Shown: positions 41,861 to 50,227, counted from the stretch's first letter. The stretch: 64,000 bases of DNA from Flavobacteriaceae bacterium UBA3339 (GCA_002360925.1 DERN01000016.1:87982-151981), one strand, 5' to 3'. Notes: generated by a model not told the origin, from the letters alone. A program made the numbers and translations.

Positions 41861-42316
41861 TTATTTCTTTATGATTTTATAAGATTTACTTTGTCTGTTA
41901 GCATCAAATATGCGGATGTAATAAATGCCCGAAGCATAGGTAGATAAATTAAAAACTTCTCTGGCTGTTCCTTCATAAACTTTTTTCAGTTGTAAAAGCT
42001 TTCCTCTATTATCAAAAACCATAATTTCGGTTAGTTGAAGTTCAGGATTCCATTCTACATTCAGTAAATCAACAACAGGATTTGGATAAAATTCGATTGT
42101 TGTGGAATTATCGTTAATAGAATTGGATTTTGGTAAAAGTGTTTCTTCTTCTTGTTCGGTTTCTTCTACACTGTTTGTACTTAGCAAAGAGTTAACAGAA
42201 ATGGTAACCAGTTCCCGCTGAATCTGATTTCCTGCTGGGTCGTAAGTAAATTGTAAAGTTTGAGCATTTAAATTACAAGTATAGAATGCAAATAGCAAAA
42301 GTAGTTTTTTAAGCAT
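41861..42316 (-). CDS. T9SS type A sorting-domain protein, partner of the RHS toxin
   Basis: A 151-residue protein with a signal peptide (MLKKLLLLFAFYTCNLNAQ), one YD-like motif directly after it (L-Q-F-T-Y-D-P-A-G-N-Q-I), a short acidic linker and a T9SS type A C-terminal domain (F-Y-P-N-P-V-V-D-L-L-N-V at about 76-87, G-I-Y-Y-I-R-I-F, ending K-I-I-K-K). The sorting domain directs export across the outer membrane. The toxin gene begins four bases after its stop. The protein is almost nothing but a sorting domain, so I propose a secretion partner for the toxin; that role is inference. Confidence 0.85.
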   Translation of the reverse strand: MLKKLLLLFAFYTCNLNAQTLQFTYDPAGNQIQRELVTISVNSLLSTNSVEETEQEEETLLPKSNSINDNSTTIEFYPNPVVDLLNVEWNPELQLTEIMVFDNRGKLLQLKKVYEGTAREVFNLSTYASGIYYIRIFDANRQSKSYKIIKK

Positions 42317-42342
42317 TTCTCTGATTTTAAAAAAATTTGATG

Positions 42343-42350
42343 CGAAATTA
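42343..42350 (-). promoter_or_regulatory. Near-consensus -7 promoter element for the first toxin operon
   Basis: The minus strand reads TAATTTCG, one base off TAnnTTTG, about 27 bases before the ATG of the T9SS partner. Confidence 0.3.
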
Positions 42351-42498
42351 TTAAAAAATTATCAAACAGAATAATGATAATTGTCATATTTATATTTAAT
42401 GGTAAATCAGATATTTATCCAACAGCTTCTATTGCACAAAATAAGTTAAAAGCGGCTTTTTTAAAATCTCTGAAAAGTATTTATTATCAAAAATTCAG

Positions 42499-43677
42499 TT
42501 ATCTCCTAAACCCTCTTCTTTTTTCAGGTTCTTTTTGTTCAGTTTGAATATTCATTTTTATTGAGGATTCTTTGTTTTTCTCCTTACCAAAATGCAAAAG
42601 TGTAAAAAGCTGGGCTACATTATTTGGATTTTTAAAAATCTCCTCGAAAGCAGAGAAAGGAATGTTATTATCTTCTGAGACTTTTTCGCCTATTTTACTC
42701 AGCTTTTGTATCAACTGTTTTTCGTTATCTATCTTTAAATAAGGCTGTTTTAGTCTTTCAAACTTGATTGCTTTCTCTAAAGTATCCATTACCGAATCCA
42801 AATATTTTTTCTTTTCAATTGCAAATACACGTTCATCGGTCAGCAAAATGGTGTTTTTGCTTTTAGAAAACTGTACTTCTTTTCTTAAACTTTCATTTCT
42901 TGTATAGAGTTCGTTAATCTGTTTTGTTTTGGTTTCCAGTTCGCTTTTATTTTTCAAAAGTTGAGCTTCCTGGGCTTTAAATAATTGTTCCATATTTGCC
43001 AGTGTTTTCTCGGTTTTCATTCTTTGAAAGCCCAAAAAGTCCGATTCTTTAACAATCAATTCCTCAAATTTCTCGTGGCTTAATTCCTTTTTTATTTCGC
43101 TTTTACGTTCTTCTAGAATTTTCAAATACTCTTCTTCTTTCTTGATTTTAAATTGTATGGCTTCTAATCTTACTTTAGAACCTGAAATTCCTCTTTCCAT
43201 TCCCAAACATTCTGCTGTTATATCTTGCATTTTAGAATAATGAAACGATTGGTGTTTTAATTTTTTTCCTGTTTCCAGATCCTGCCAATCTGCGACTAAA
43301 TGCGCATGATAATTTGGTCTCCATTGGTTAGTATCTCTGTCATAATGTCCTTCGTCTTTGTGAATAGCAATCTGGAAAACCCTTATTTTCAATTCTTCTT
43401 CCAATCGTTTTGAAAGATTGTGTAAATCTTGCATCGTGGTATTTTCTTTAATAACCACAACGGCTTCCCGAATCGGCATTGCATTTTTCTGTAATTTTCT
43501 GCCAGATTTTTGTTTGCAATAGGTTTCTATTTTTTGAATTCGGTCAGCAATTTTTTGTTCTTGCCAATATTCGTTTTTTGGAGTTAAATCTTTTCGGATA
43601 TAATCAAATGATTTATTTCTAAAATTATGGATTTCAGAATCGGATTTTACAGCTTTAAAATTTATTGACGTCTTCAT
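42499..43677 (-). CDS. MobV/Pre-type relaxase
   Basis: Nicks the transfer origin and leads DNA into the recipient during conjugation. The 392-residue protein carries the MobV metal/nicking signature: H106-K-D108-E109-G-H111, then N-Y-H124-A-H126-L with the usual gap. The second half is a long Lys/Glu-rich coiled coil (about 190-300). The C-terminal KRRGFRR is basic. No tra genes are present in the element, so it would be mobilised by another conjugative system. Non-coding sequence directly upstream holds a likely nick region. Confidence 0.85.
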   Translation of the reverse strand: MKTSINFKAVKSDSEIHNFRNKSFDYIRKDLTPKNEYWQEQKIADRIQKIETYCKQKSGRKLQKNAMPIREAVVVIKENTTMQDLHNLSKRLEEELKIRVFQIAIHKDEGHYDRDTNQWRPNYHAHLVADWQDLETGKKLKHQSFHYSKMQDITAECLGMERGISGSKVRLEAIQFKIKKEEEYLKILEERKSEIKKELSHEKFEELIVKESDFLGFQRMKTEKTLANMEQLFKAQEAQLLKNKSELETKTKQINELYTRNESLRKEVQFSKSKNTILLTDERVFAIEKKKYLDSVMDTLEKAIKFERLKQPYLKIDNEKQLIQKLSKIGEKVSEDNNIPFSAFEEIFKNPNNVAQLFTLLHFGKEKNKESSIKMNIQTEQKEPEKRRGFRR

Positions 43678-43718
43678 ATTCCTTACAATTAATTGATATA
43701 TTTGTCACTCAATTTTCA

Positions 43719-43737
43719 TTGGTTTTTGAAAAACCAA
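43719..43737. repeat. Perfect 9-bp inverted repeat upstream of the relaxase gene
   Basis: TTGGTTTTT and AAAAACCAA around one G, 42 bases before the relaxase ATG. The position suits an oriT hairpin or relaxase operator; the loop is too short for a stable hairpin without rearrangement. Confidence 0.5.
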
Positions 43738-43794
43738 CCTTGCATTATTTTTTACAGGTTGAAACAATGAAACCTATACTATTTTTAATCGGTT

Positions 43795-43915
43795 CAAAGC
43801 CTCGCAGAGCGAAGTAGAAACTTTAAGAGGAGGTACGACGATGAAAGTTGCGAATGAGCTCCTAACTTCTTTTATGTAGTTAGGTTGCGGAACGTCGATT
43901 CCTAATCTGCTTGAT
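43795..43915. other. GC-richer structured non-coding block, candidate oriT or RNA
   Basis: Within the 507-base gene-free gap 43678-44184 this block is clearly less AT-rich than its flanks. It holds a TCGC/GCGA hairpin, a 7-bp stem CCTAACT/AGTTAGG (43861-43884), a long-range CGACG/CGTCG pair and a direct repeat GTTGCGAA/GTTGCGGAA. A GAGGAGG before an ATG at 43841 opens a 12-codon frame. The rest of the gap is AT-rich and I see nothing else in it. Confidence 0.4.
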
Positions 43916-44184
43916 AATAAAATTTCCCAAATCTTCCTGATTTTCCTTTTCCATTAGGTTTGCAAAGTATTCCAAGAAGTAATTTATTTTTATAGGCAGG
44001 TTTATTTTAATATTGATGGCTTTTGCTTTTTTTTTCCACAGTGATATTTAGGGGGTAACATTGAGGAAGTCAAATCAGGTAAAAGAATAATTTTTCTGTC
44101 GCTCTCTCACAAAACTTATTTTTGACCCTATAGTATTTACAGGTAATTACTCGACTAAAAACTCATTTCTTTTACAAAATGTAC

Positions 44185-45063
44185 TTATAACCTTCTAGTA
44201 TTTTTTACTGGTAGAGTACGAATTAGAAACTCATTCAAGTCTTTTGCATTCGAATAAATCTTCCGAAAATCTGTACATTTTCCATTTCCTTTTTCAAGAA
44301 GTTTTTGCGTTACTTTTGTACCTGCTTCGTCTGAATCAAGTGTTAAAAAAACGCGTTCATATTTTTGCATAATCGGATCGATTTTCGAACTCAGTACCAA
44401 CGAATTTAGAATTATAAAATCGTATTCTTTTTCCATTTTGGGATATAAAGTAAGCAGAGCTATAAAATCGCTCCAAGATTCTAAAATCACGGCTGATTCC
44501 GATTCGTTTTTTATATGTGTAAACCACTTTTTACCCAAACAAAGTTTGATGTATTTGTTTCGGATTTCGAATCCGTTTTGATCATTTTTAAATCCAACTC
44601 CGAAATAATTTTTACCGTTTAGTTGATAATGAACTTCGCACAAATACCTTTTGCACAGTTCTAAATTAAGTTTTCTTTCTTTTAAATAGTTAATCAAATT
44701 TGGATTACTAAGTGTTTGCACATTTGTAATTTCATAGTTCTTTTTATAATTTACCTGTTCGTTTAAAACAGCAGTAGGTTGCTGTTGAAAAGAAAAAGAG
44801 TGGAAATCTTCCCGAAGAATTTTTAAAGCATTCGGAATATCACATTTATAATAACGCATCACAAAATCCAAAACGTTGCCACCAAAACCTTCTCCGAAAT
44901 CGTAAAATAGATTTTTGCGTAAATCGATTTTAAAAGAAGCGGTTTGTTCTTTTCTAAACGGACTTAAATACCAAATTTCGTGATTAAATGTCCGTATTTT
45001 ACAAGCTCCTATTTGATCTAAAATGGAGCTCAATTTTATGTTTTTTGCCGTTTCGCAGTTCAT
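44185..45063 (-). CDS. CHC2/TOPRIM primase-like protein of the mobile element
   Basis: A 292-residue DnaG-like protein. Residues 1-90 follow the CHC2 zinc-binding domain (W-Y-L-S-P-F-R-K-E-Q-T-A-S-F-K, then N-L-F-Y-D-F-G-E-G-F-G-G-N-V-L-D-F) though the cysteine/histidine set is incomplete to the eye; residues 185-280 are TOPRIM, with V-I-L-E-S-W-S-D and V-F-L-T-L-D-S-D-E-A-G-T-K. It likely makes primers for replication of the element. It lies 195 bases downstream of the helicase gene, the gap being filled with iteron-like repeats. Confidence 0.82.
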   Translation of the reverse strand: MNCETAKNIKLSSILDQIGACKIRTFNHEIWYLSPFRKEQTASFKIDLRKNLFYDFGEGFGGNVLDFVMRYYKCDIPNALKILREDFHSFSFQQQPTAVLNEQVNYKKNYEITNVQTLSNPNLINYLKERKLNLELCKRYLCEVHYQLNGKNYFGVGFKNDQNGFEIRNKYIKLCLGKKWFTHIKNESESAVILESWSDFIALLTLYPKMEKEYDFIILNSLVLSSKIDPIMQKYERVFLTLDSDEAGTKVTQKLLEKGNGKCTDFRKIYSNAKDLNEFLIRTLPVKNTRRL

Positions 45064-45100
45064 GGTGTAGGAATTAAAAAATTATATTTTTAAGTGAGTT

Positions 45101-45287
45101 TGATGCAGAAAGTATCTAAATCATTGATTACGTATGTTTTAACTTGCATCACCACCTGCATCATTGCATCACTTTATTTTTTATCTGCATCAGTTTTGCA
45201 TCAAAAAACGAGCTTTTAAAGTTTGATGCAGACTTTGATGCAAGCATTTTTCTAGAGTTTACAAGGCTTTATCCTCATTTTGCATCA
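45101..45287. repeat. Iteron-like cluster: nine copies of TGCATCA
   Basis: TGCATCA occurs forward at 45145, 45157, 45165, 45186, 45197 and 45281 and inverted (TGATGCA) at 45101, 45224 and 45236, plus one near-copy at 45289. Most lie in the gap 45064-45258 between helicase and primase genes. Such density of a 7-mer is far above chance and fits a replication origin or operator. Confidence 0.7.
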
Positions 45288-46515
45288 AAGCATCAAATAG
45301 TTTATAGAACAAAAACTTTTTAATGGTGTAAAATCGTCCCCTACGATCCACTTTTACATACTCGCCATGCGACAATAGTTCAATTCCTTGATACGATTTC
45401 GTATTATCTTCGGGAACGAAATTCCATCGCTTTAAAATATTTCTTATTTCATTAGCAGAAATAGAAATTCTGTTGTTTTGTTTGCGCAAAAGAAGATACA
45501 AGTCGTTAGGTGCTACTTTGAGTTCTTCCTCGTCCATTTTCTCAAAACACTCGTGCAGTAATTCCAGAATAAGTAATTCGGATTTATTTCTATTGACCAA
45601 CTTTAGAAGCGATGCGGTCATAATTTGTTCTGGTTGAAACCACATACGTGTTTTTTGTTCAGAAAAAAACGTTCGCATTTGAAGGTATTTTAAAAAGTAC
45701 GGGATTTCTTTGTGAAGTTTTTTCAAGAAAAACACATCTTCTGTGGAAATCGGGCGGATTTTTCGAATCCAAAAACGGATTTCTTCTTCATCAATCTGAA
45801 TGAAATTATCTTCGTTGTTGGAACACAAAATAAATTTGGCGAAAAACTCAATTTCCTGACGGTCTTTTCCTTTAGCTTCTACTTTGTCTTTATCGGTTGT
45901 CGAGAGGTATTTTAAGCGTTCGGTGATTTCTTTCTTGTCAAAAAATACTTCGTCAATAGCCACAATCAACATACTTGCCCAATCGGAATTGAACTGTGAA
46001 CCAAAGGAATCGCCTTTAATATAGGTCATGTTCATTCCGAAAATAGCTTTCATCCATTTGATAAACGAACTTTTCCCTGTGGATCGTTCTTTGCTGACTA
46101 AACACAGAATCGGCAGAGTCTGCGTGGGTTTTTCGTACAACAATTTAATGTAATCCAAACCTAATGCTGTTTGTTCGCCAAAAATATGGTTCATAAAATG
46201 CAGCGAATTCGGAATGAGCTTTTCGAGTTCCTCTAACGAGAACTCTTTGTCAATCGGTTGAAAAGGCAACTCGTGATACATATTGTAAAAATCCCCAACG
46301 ATTTGCGCGTAGCCAAAATGGTTGGGGATGCAACAAAAACCGTCCAATTTAAGTACGTTGTTCAAATAGGATTTACCGTGATCGGAAATAATCGTTTCCC
46401 GATTCCAGCGAACCATTACTTTCACTTTATCTCCCGAAATTAAAGGCTTGTCTATGATTTTAAAATAGGAAGTACCTACTCGGATGTAAGGAATATCTAA
46501 GGTCATATCAATCAT
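45259..46515 (-). CDS. Superfamily 3-like helicase / primase-associated ATPase of the mobile element
   Basis: A 418-residue protein with an ATPase core typical of the DUF5906/D5-like primase-helicases of mobile elements: Walker A S-K-E-R-S-T-G-K-S-S (141-150), Walker B L-I-V-A-I-D-E-V-F-F (about 184-193) and a following L-C-S-N-N-E-D-N (sensor Asn). It would unwind DNA for element replication. The last 30 bases of the gene overlap the iteron cluster. It starts ten bases after the HTH gene; an alternative start is the Met four codons in. Confidence 0.82.
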   Translation of the reverse strand: MIDMTLDIPYIRVGTSYFKIIDKPLISGDKVKVMVRWNRETIISDHGKSYLNNVLKLDGFCCIPNHFGYAQIVGDFYNMYHELPFQPIDKEFSLEELEKLIPNSLHFMNHIFGEQTALGLDYIKLLYEKPTQTLPILCLVSKERSTGKSSFIKWMKAIFGMNMTYIKGDSFGSQFNSDWASMLIVAIDEVFFDKKEITERLKYLSTTDKDKVEAKGKDRQEIEFFAKFILCSNNEDNFIQIDEEEIRFWIRKIRPISTEDVFFLKKLHKEIPYFLKYLQMRTFFSEQKTRMWFQPEQIMTASLLKLVNRNKSELLILELLHECFEKMDEEELKVAPNDLYLLLRKQNNRISISANEIRNILKRWNFVPEDNTKSYQGIELLSHGEYVKVDRRGRFYTIKKFLFYKLFDALMQNEDKAL

Positions 46516-46525
46516 ACTTAAAAGG

Positions 46526-46801
46526 TTATCTTCTGTATTTTAATGACTTTACATTTTGTAAAGCAGACATTAAATCCAAGTGATTGATACGGTAAAATCT
46601 ACCGATTTTTTCGGCTTTGATAGTTCCTTTGAGAGCATGGGAGCGAACGGTCTGATAATCTAATTTTAGAATCTGAGAAGCTTCTTTGAAGGAATAGAAC
46701 TTTTTTTGAAGCTCTAGTTCGGGCTCTTTTTGAATAGAATGTAGCAAGTCCTTTAAGACTTCTAATTCATCTAGAATGGTTTGAAATGGATTTGTTTGCA
46801 T
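46526..46801 (-). CDS. Small helix-turn-helix protein (excisionase/MerR-like)
   Basis: A 91-residue protein with a winged-helix HTH of the HTH_17 type: F-Y-S-F-K-E-A-S-Q-I-L-K-L-D-Y-Q-T-V-R-S-H-A, then G-T-I-K-A-E-K-I-G-R-F-Y-R-I at about residues 35-75. Such proteins in Bacteroidota elements act as excisionase-like DNA-bending factors or regulate replication genes. It lies between the unknown 244-residue gene and the helicase gene. Confidence 0.82.
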   Translation of the reverse strand: MQTNPFQTILDELEVLKDLLHSIQKEPELELQKKFYSFKEASQILKLDYQTVRSHALKGTIKAEKIGRFYRINHLDLMSALQNVKSLKYRR

Positions 46802-46882
46802 ATCTGTAGATTTTTAATTTCTGCAAACAAAATTGTATAATGAAGATAATAACGTATGCAATTCTACTCAATTGCTTAAAAT

Positions 46883-47617
46883 TTAATACTTAAAATTAAA
46901 TAATTGCGCTAATTCCTTACATAAGCTTTCTTCGAATTCATTGAATTTTATGGTTATAGCTCTTGAAAAAGTACCTTTGTCAAAATGAGTATGATATTCA
47001 TTTTCCATTGCTTCCATAATGGTATTATCCTGAAAATCGGGATTAATAATATGTTGTTCTTTTAAAAATCGATGAATTCTTATGAAGGAAGATTTTTGGT
47101 CAACAAGAAGATTGTGATTTTCGTCAATGAATTTTTTATCTTTTAGAAACAGAAGAAAAAGCGCTGCATTCTTTTCTCCGATCATAATATCGGATAGACG
47201 GATTTCTCTTTTTACTTTAGCCTTTAAAGCAAAGTACAAGAAAAGGGTGTGTTCTGCTCCGTTTAAAAAGTTTTCTTGTAAAATCATCAATTTACTGGAA
47301 CTTAAATGCTTCAGTGATTCTTTTCTATAATGAGATAAACAATAGTCAATCTTATCTTGAAAATTATGGTTTCTAGATTCGTCGATATTTTTAAAATGGT
47401 AACTAAAGAAGTTATCTTGTTTATCGTATTCTATTAAAAATTCATTTTTTGTTTTCTCTGTTAATACAATTTGATTGGCTTTGGAAATAGCTTTATCAAT
47501 CCGAACGGATAACATCTTCTGAATTTTATTTCCTTTTATCCAATAATAGAGCATCATGGGATAGCCAACTAACTCATCCCAGAAAAACCATTTTCCATAT
47601 AGCTTCTTTTGATCCAT
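46883..47617 (-). CDS. Hypothetical protein of the mobile-element backbone
   Basis: A 244-residue cytosolic, charged and helix-rich protein. I recognise no domain. Visible features are W-F-F-W-D-E-L-V-G-Y-P-M-M-L-Y-Y-W-I near the start and a C-terminal part with R-I-H-R-F-L-K-E and F-S-R-A-I-T-I-K-F that looks like a small helical DNA-binding fold. It starts six bases after the integrase stop and so is probably in its transcript. It could be a regulator in the manner of RteC-type proteins, but the evidence is weak. Confidence 0.7.
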   Translation of the reverse strand: MDQKKLYGKWFFWDELVGYPMMLYYWIKGNKIQKMLSVRIDKAISKANQIVLTEKTKNEFLIEYDKQDNFFSYHFKNIDESRNHNFQDKIDYCLSHYRKESLKHLSSSKLMILQENFLNGAEHTLFLYFALKAKVKREIRLSDIMIGEKNAALFLLFLKDKKFIDENHNLLVDQKSSFIRIHRFLKEQHIINPDFQDNTIMEAMENEYHTHFDKGTFSRAITIKFNEFEESLCKELAQLFNFKY

Positions 47618-47622
47618 ATCTA

Positions 47623-48864
47623 TTAATTGAAAACTTCGTTCATATAATTTATTTTATCCTCTTCGCTTGGACGGTAATATGCGTTAAAAACTTCCAGACT
47701 GGTATGTCCTGTATAACTCATAATCACTTTATCAGGAACTCGTTTATTTTTCATAATGGTAATAAAACTTCTTCGAGCAGTGTGAGAAGATATTCTTTTG
47801 TAAAATTCAGATTTCTTTTCTACTAATTCATCTCCATATTTCATCGTTTTTTTTATTTCATCAGTAAATTCCAATTCTTGAAAAACTTCTTTGATAAATT
47901 TATTCATTTTTTGATTGGAAATACTCGGAAGTTCATAATCATATTTTTCTAAAATTGATCGTGAAATACTATTGAGTGGAATGGCTAAGTTTTTTGATTT
48001 GCTTTTCATATCAATTACCCGAATAAAATCTCCGTCAATATCATCTTTCGTTATACGGCTATAATTACCAAAGCGCAAACCTGTAACACAACCAAAAACG
48101 AACAAATCTCTTACTCGTTCTAACCTTTTGTTTTTGCTAAAATCATGATTGTAAATTTCATCCACTTGCTGGTAATTCAAAGCGATTTCATCAGTACGGA
48201 ACTTGGGAGGTTTTTGAAAATTAATAAAATCATTATTGTAGGTGTATTTCTTATTTAAAGCCCAACCTAAAAAAGTTTTTAATAAACCAATATTACGATG
48301 AATCGTATTTGCAGAATGCTTTTTCTCTTCGGTACAGTATTTAAGAAGCTTATTAAAAACCTTTTCATCAAACTTTCCCAAAGTAATTTTAACTTTATAG
48401 TCTCTTTGAAACTCAAGCAAAAGATTTAGATTACACTTATAACGTTTCAAAGTTGAGTTAGATATTGAGTTTCCTGTATAATCGTTTTCCTTTTCTTTTA
48501 AAAATTCCTGATATATTCTTAAAAAGTCATCTTTGATTGTTTTTCTTTTAAATTCCTCATCAAATCGTTGTTTTAAAATATCGGTTGTGAGCTCCTCATT
48601 AATATTTTTAAAACGATTCACAATTTCAGTAAAGAAGCTACTATATCTATCCAACTGTTTTTTTATACTCCTATGGTTTTCTGATTTTTTAGTGCGTCCA
48701 TTCAAATCATTTGGTTGTCTATTATCAAAATCCCATTCTGAAGGTTTTATTTTTTCACCAGTAGAATAAATAAAATTCTTATTTTCATTGCCAAAATATG
48801 ACCGAAAATAGATTAGAGTTTCTTTATCGGATTTTGGCTCTTTTAATTTAAAGGTATAATTCAT
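47623..48864 (-). CDS. Tyrosine recombinase (integrase) of the element
   Basis: A 413-residue site-specific integrase. N-terminal arm-binding domain (about 1-95), a SAM-like core-binding domain (about 105-200) and the catalytic domain with C-V-T-G-L-R-F-G-N-Y (Arg I), H361-T-A-R364-R (H-x-x-R), G-H-T-S-L-E-V-F (second His, 387) and the nucleophile Y396 or Y397. It reads away from attR, with its ATG about 130 bases from it. The arm-type repeat abuts its start codon, so integrase binding may repress its own gene. Confidence 0.95.
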   Translation of the reverse strand: MNYTFKLKEPKSDKETLIYFRSYFGNENKNFIYSTGEKIKPSEWDFDNRQPNDLNGRTKKSENHRSIKKQLDRYSSFFTEIVNRFKNINEELTTDILKQRFDEEFKRKTIKDDFLRIYQEFLKEKENDYTGNSISNSTLKRYKCNLNLLLEFQRDYKVKITLGKFDEKVFNKLLKYCTEEKKHSANTIHRNIGLLKTFLGWALNKKYTYNNDFINFQKPPKFRTDEIALNYQQVDEIYNHDFSKNKRLERVRDLFVFGCVTGLRFGNYSRITKDDIDGDFIRVIDMKSKSKNLAIPLNSISRSILEKYDYELPSISNQKMNKFIKEVFQELEFTDEIKKTMKYGDELVEKKSEFYKRISSHTARRSFITIMKNKRVPDKVIMSYTGHTSLEVFNAYYRPSEEDKINYMNEVFN

Positions 48865-48884
48865 AGGTGCTAATTTAGGTGCTA
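48865..48884 (+). repeat. Integrase arm-type repeat, right
   Basis: Identical 20 bases to 31841-31860 (two AGGTGCTA 8-mers with a 4-base spacer), in the same orientation, starting at the base next to the integrase start codon. Confidence 0.65.
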
Positions 48885-48993
48885 CTTATTCAATATTTAA
48901 ACATAAAAACAAGTTGTTTTAGTTTATGCAAATATATATAAAACATTGATAAATAGTATATTTATATAAAATTAGCTATAATGATTCTTATAA

Positions 48994-49018
48994 GGTTCGA
49001 ATCCCGTATTCTCCACAA
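48994..49018 (+). repeat. Right attachment repeat (attR), 25 bp
   Basis: Identical to 31775-31799. The bases before it (TTATAA) do not match the tRNA, so the repeat unit starts exactly at GGTTCG. Confidence 0.92.
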
Positions 49019-49048
49019 TACTCTTTGTAAATCAACAAATTAAACAAA

Positions 49049-49090
49049 CAACACCCAATTTTACACCCAAAAATGTAAGTTTGGGTGTTG
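49049..49090. repeat. Second arm-like repeat outside attR, nested in an inverted repeat
   Basis: ACACCCAA at 49051-49058 and 49063-49070 repeats the 8+4+8 geometry of the element's arm sites (CACC-containing on this strand). It lies inside a 10-bp inverted repeat, CAACACCCAA/TTGGGTGTTG (49049-49058 and 49081-49090). It sits 32 bases beyond attR. Confidence 0.5.
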
Positions 49091-50227
49091 TTGTTTTAAA
49101 TTAGATTATTACCCCCGAAAATCTAACAAAATTGACTACACTTCGTCATCTTCTTTTTTATAAAAAAAGAATCAAAAAATCCCTTTGGAGAACTGCGTTC
49201 TCTCTTTTATATCTTTTAATATTGTTCAAAAGTGTAGGAGCAATGTTTAAAATCCTTTGAATAAAAAATGTTGTTTAAACTTCTCAAAACCACAACAACA
49301 ATAAAAAAGTAATAAGTTGTTTGAATTAAATACAATATCAATAACTACAACATCATTTAAACTTCATACAATCCATTTTCATTATTCAAACAATAAAATA
49401 TTCATTTGAGCAATCAAAAGCAAGTACAACTTTAAAAAACATCATCTTCAATATTTCATTATCCAAAGCGATTAAAATCCCTTTGAATAAATAAAGTAAT
49501 TTACTTTCTTCGCTACGCAACTAAATTATCTTCAATCCCTTCCTACAACATGATTAATCTTTCGTACAACCAATTATTTAATCAAAATCAATAAAATATA
49601 CATTACATTCAAAAATAAATAAGTACAACTTCTTATTCTTCAAACACATAAATGTCTTTGAATAATGCTTCATTTAATGCTTTCGCTTCGTTCCACCATT
49701 AAATCCTCTTCCTTTCTTTACTTTTAAAAAAGTAACAAAACTTCCTTTTCACAGCTTCGCTGTTCTTATTTTTATTATCATAAAAACGCTTGCCCTTTGA
49801 ACAAAATAGTAGTTTTCCACTTCGTTTCAAACTCTATTTTCTTCCTTTACTTCTTCGTTCATAAAAAATAATAGTATTCGACTCGCGTCCGCTCCTCTTT
49901 TATTATTATTTTTTATAAACTTTATTTTTTTTGATAATTTAATGTTGTACCAACCCTAACTTTTACAACAGCACTTTGATCCAAAATCATTTTTGAATTG
50001 ATTATACGCTTTAAAAACACCCTTACTACATAAATAAACGTACAAACACCCACATTTATAGCATGTTAAGGTTGTGCGTTTTATGTTGCTTTTAAAAAGT
50101 TTGTTGTTGGTGTTGTTTGTAAAAGTTACTTTGGTGTACTTTACTTTTATAAAACACACTTACTTACTGCGTCCTTTAAAAAGTCGAAACTATTAAATGT
50201 ATAACAACAGTAAGTGTTTTATTAAAT
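49091..50227. other. ORF-poor AT-rich stretch between the element and the second toxin locus
   Basis: About 1.1 kb without a convincing gene. It contains scattered near-copies of CCTTTGAATAA (about 49252, 49486, 49655), a TTACTTTT/AAAAGTAA-type inverted repeat near 49720, and a broken inverted repeat around GTAAGTG (50150-50223). A 67-codon minus-strand frame at 49956-50159 has odd composition and no start context. I read the stretch as decayed DNA. Confidence 0.5.

Larger units (their letters stand above)
31775..49018. mobile_element. Integrative mobilizable element at tRNA-Ala(GGC), carrying a polymorphic toxin locus
   Basis: A 17.2-kb element bounded by a perfect 25-bp direct repeat of the tRNA 3' end (31775-31799 and 48994-49018). 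Backbone genes on the minus strand from the right: tyrosine integrase, unknown 244-residue protein, HTH protein, helicase, CHC2/TOPRIM primase and MobV relaxase. No type IV secretion genes are present, so transfer would need a helper. Cargo (32.1-42.3 kb) is a T9SS partner, an RHS toxin and immunity genes. Iterons and a structured region lie among the backbone genes. Confidence 0.88.

Noticed and set aside
43841..43879. A 12-codon frame with a strong GAGGAGG ribosome-binding sequence
   Set aside because: Too short to call, and its end overlaps the 7-bp stem CCTAACT/AGTTAGG; I treat it as part of a structured non-coding block.
31775..49018. Calling the element a self-transmissible ICE
   Set aside because: A relaxase is present, but no coupling protein or type IV secretion gene lies between the attachment repeats; mobilizable element is the safer term.
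49956..50159. A 67-codon minus-strand frame, Cys-rich at its end
   Set aside because: It lies in degenerate AT-rich DNA, has no promoter or start context and its composition looks random.
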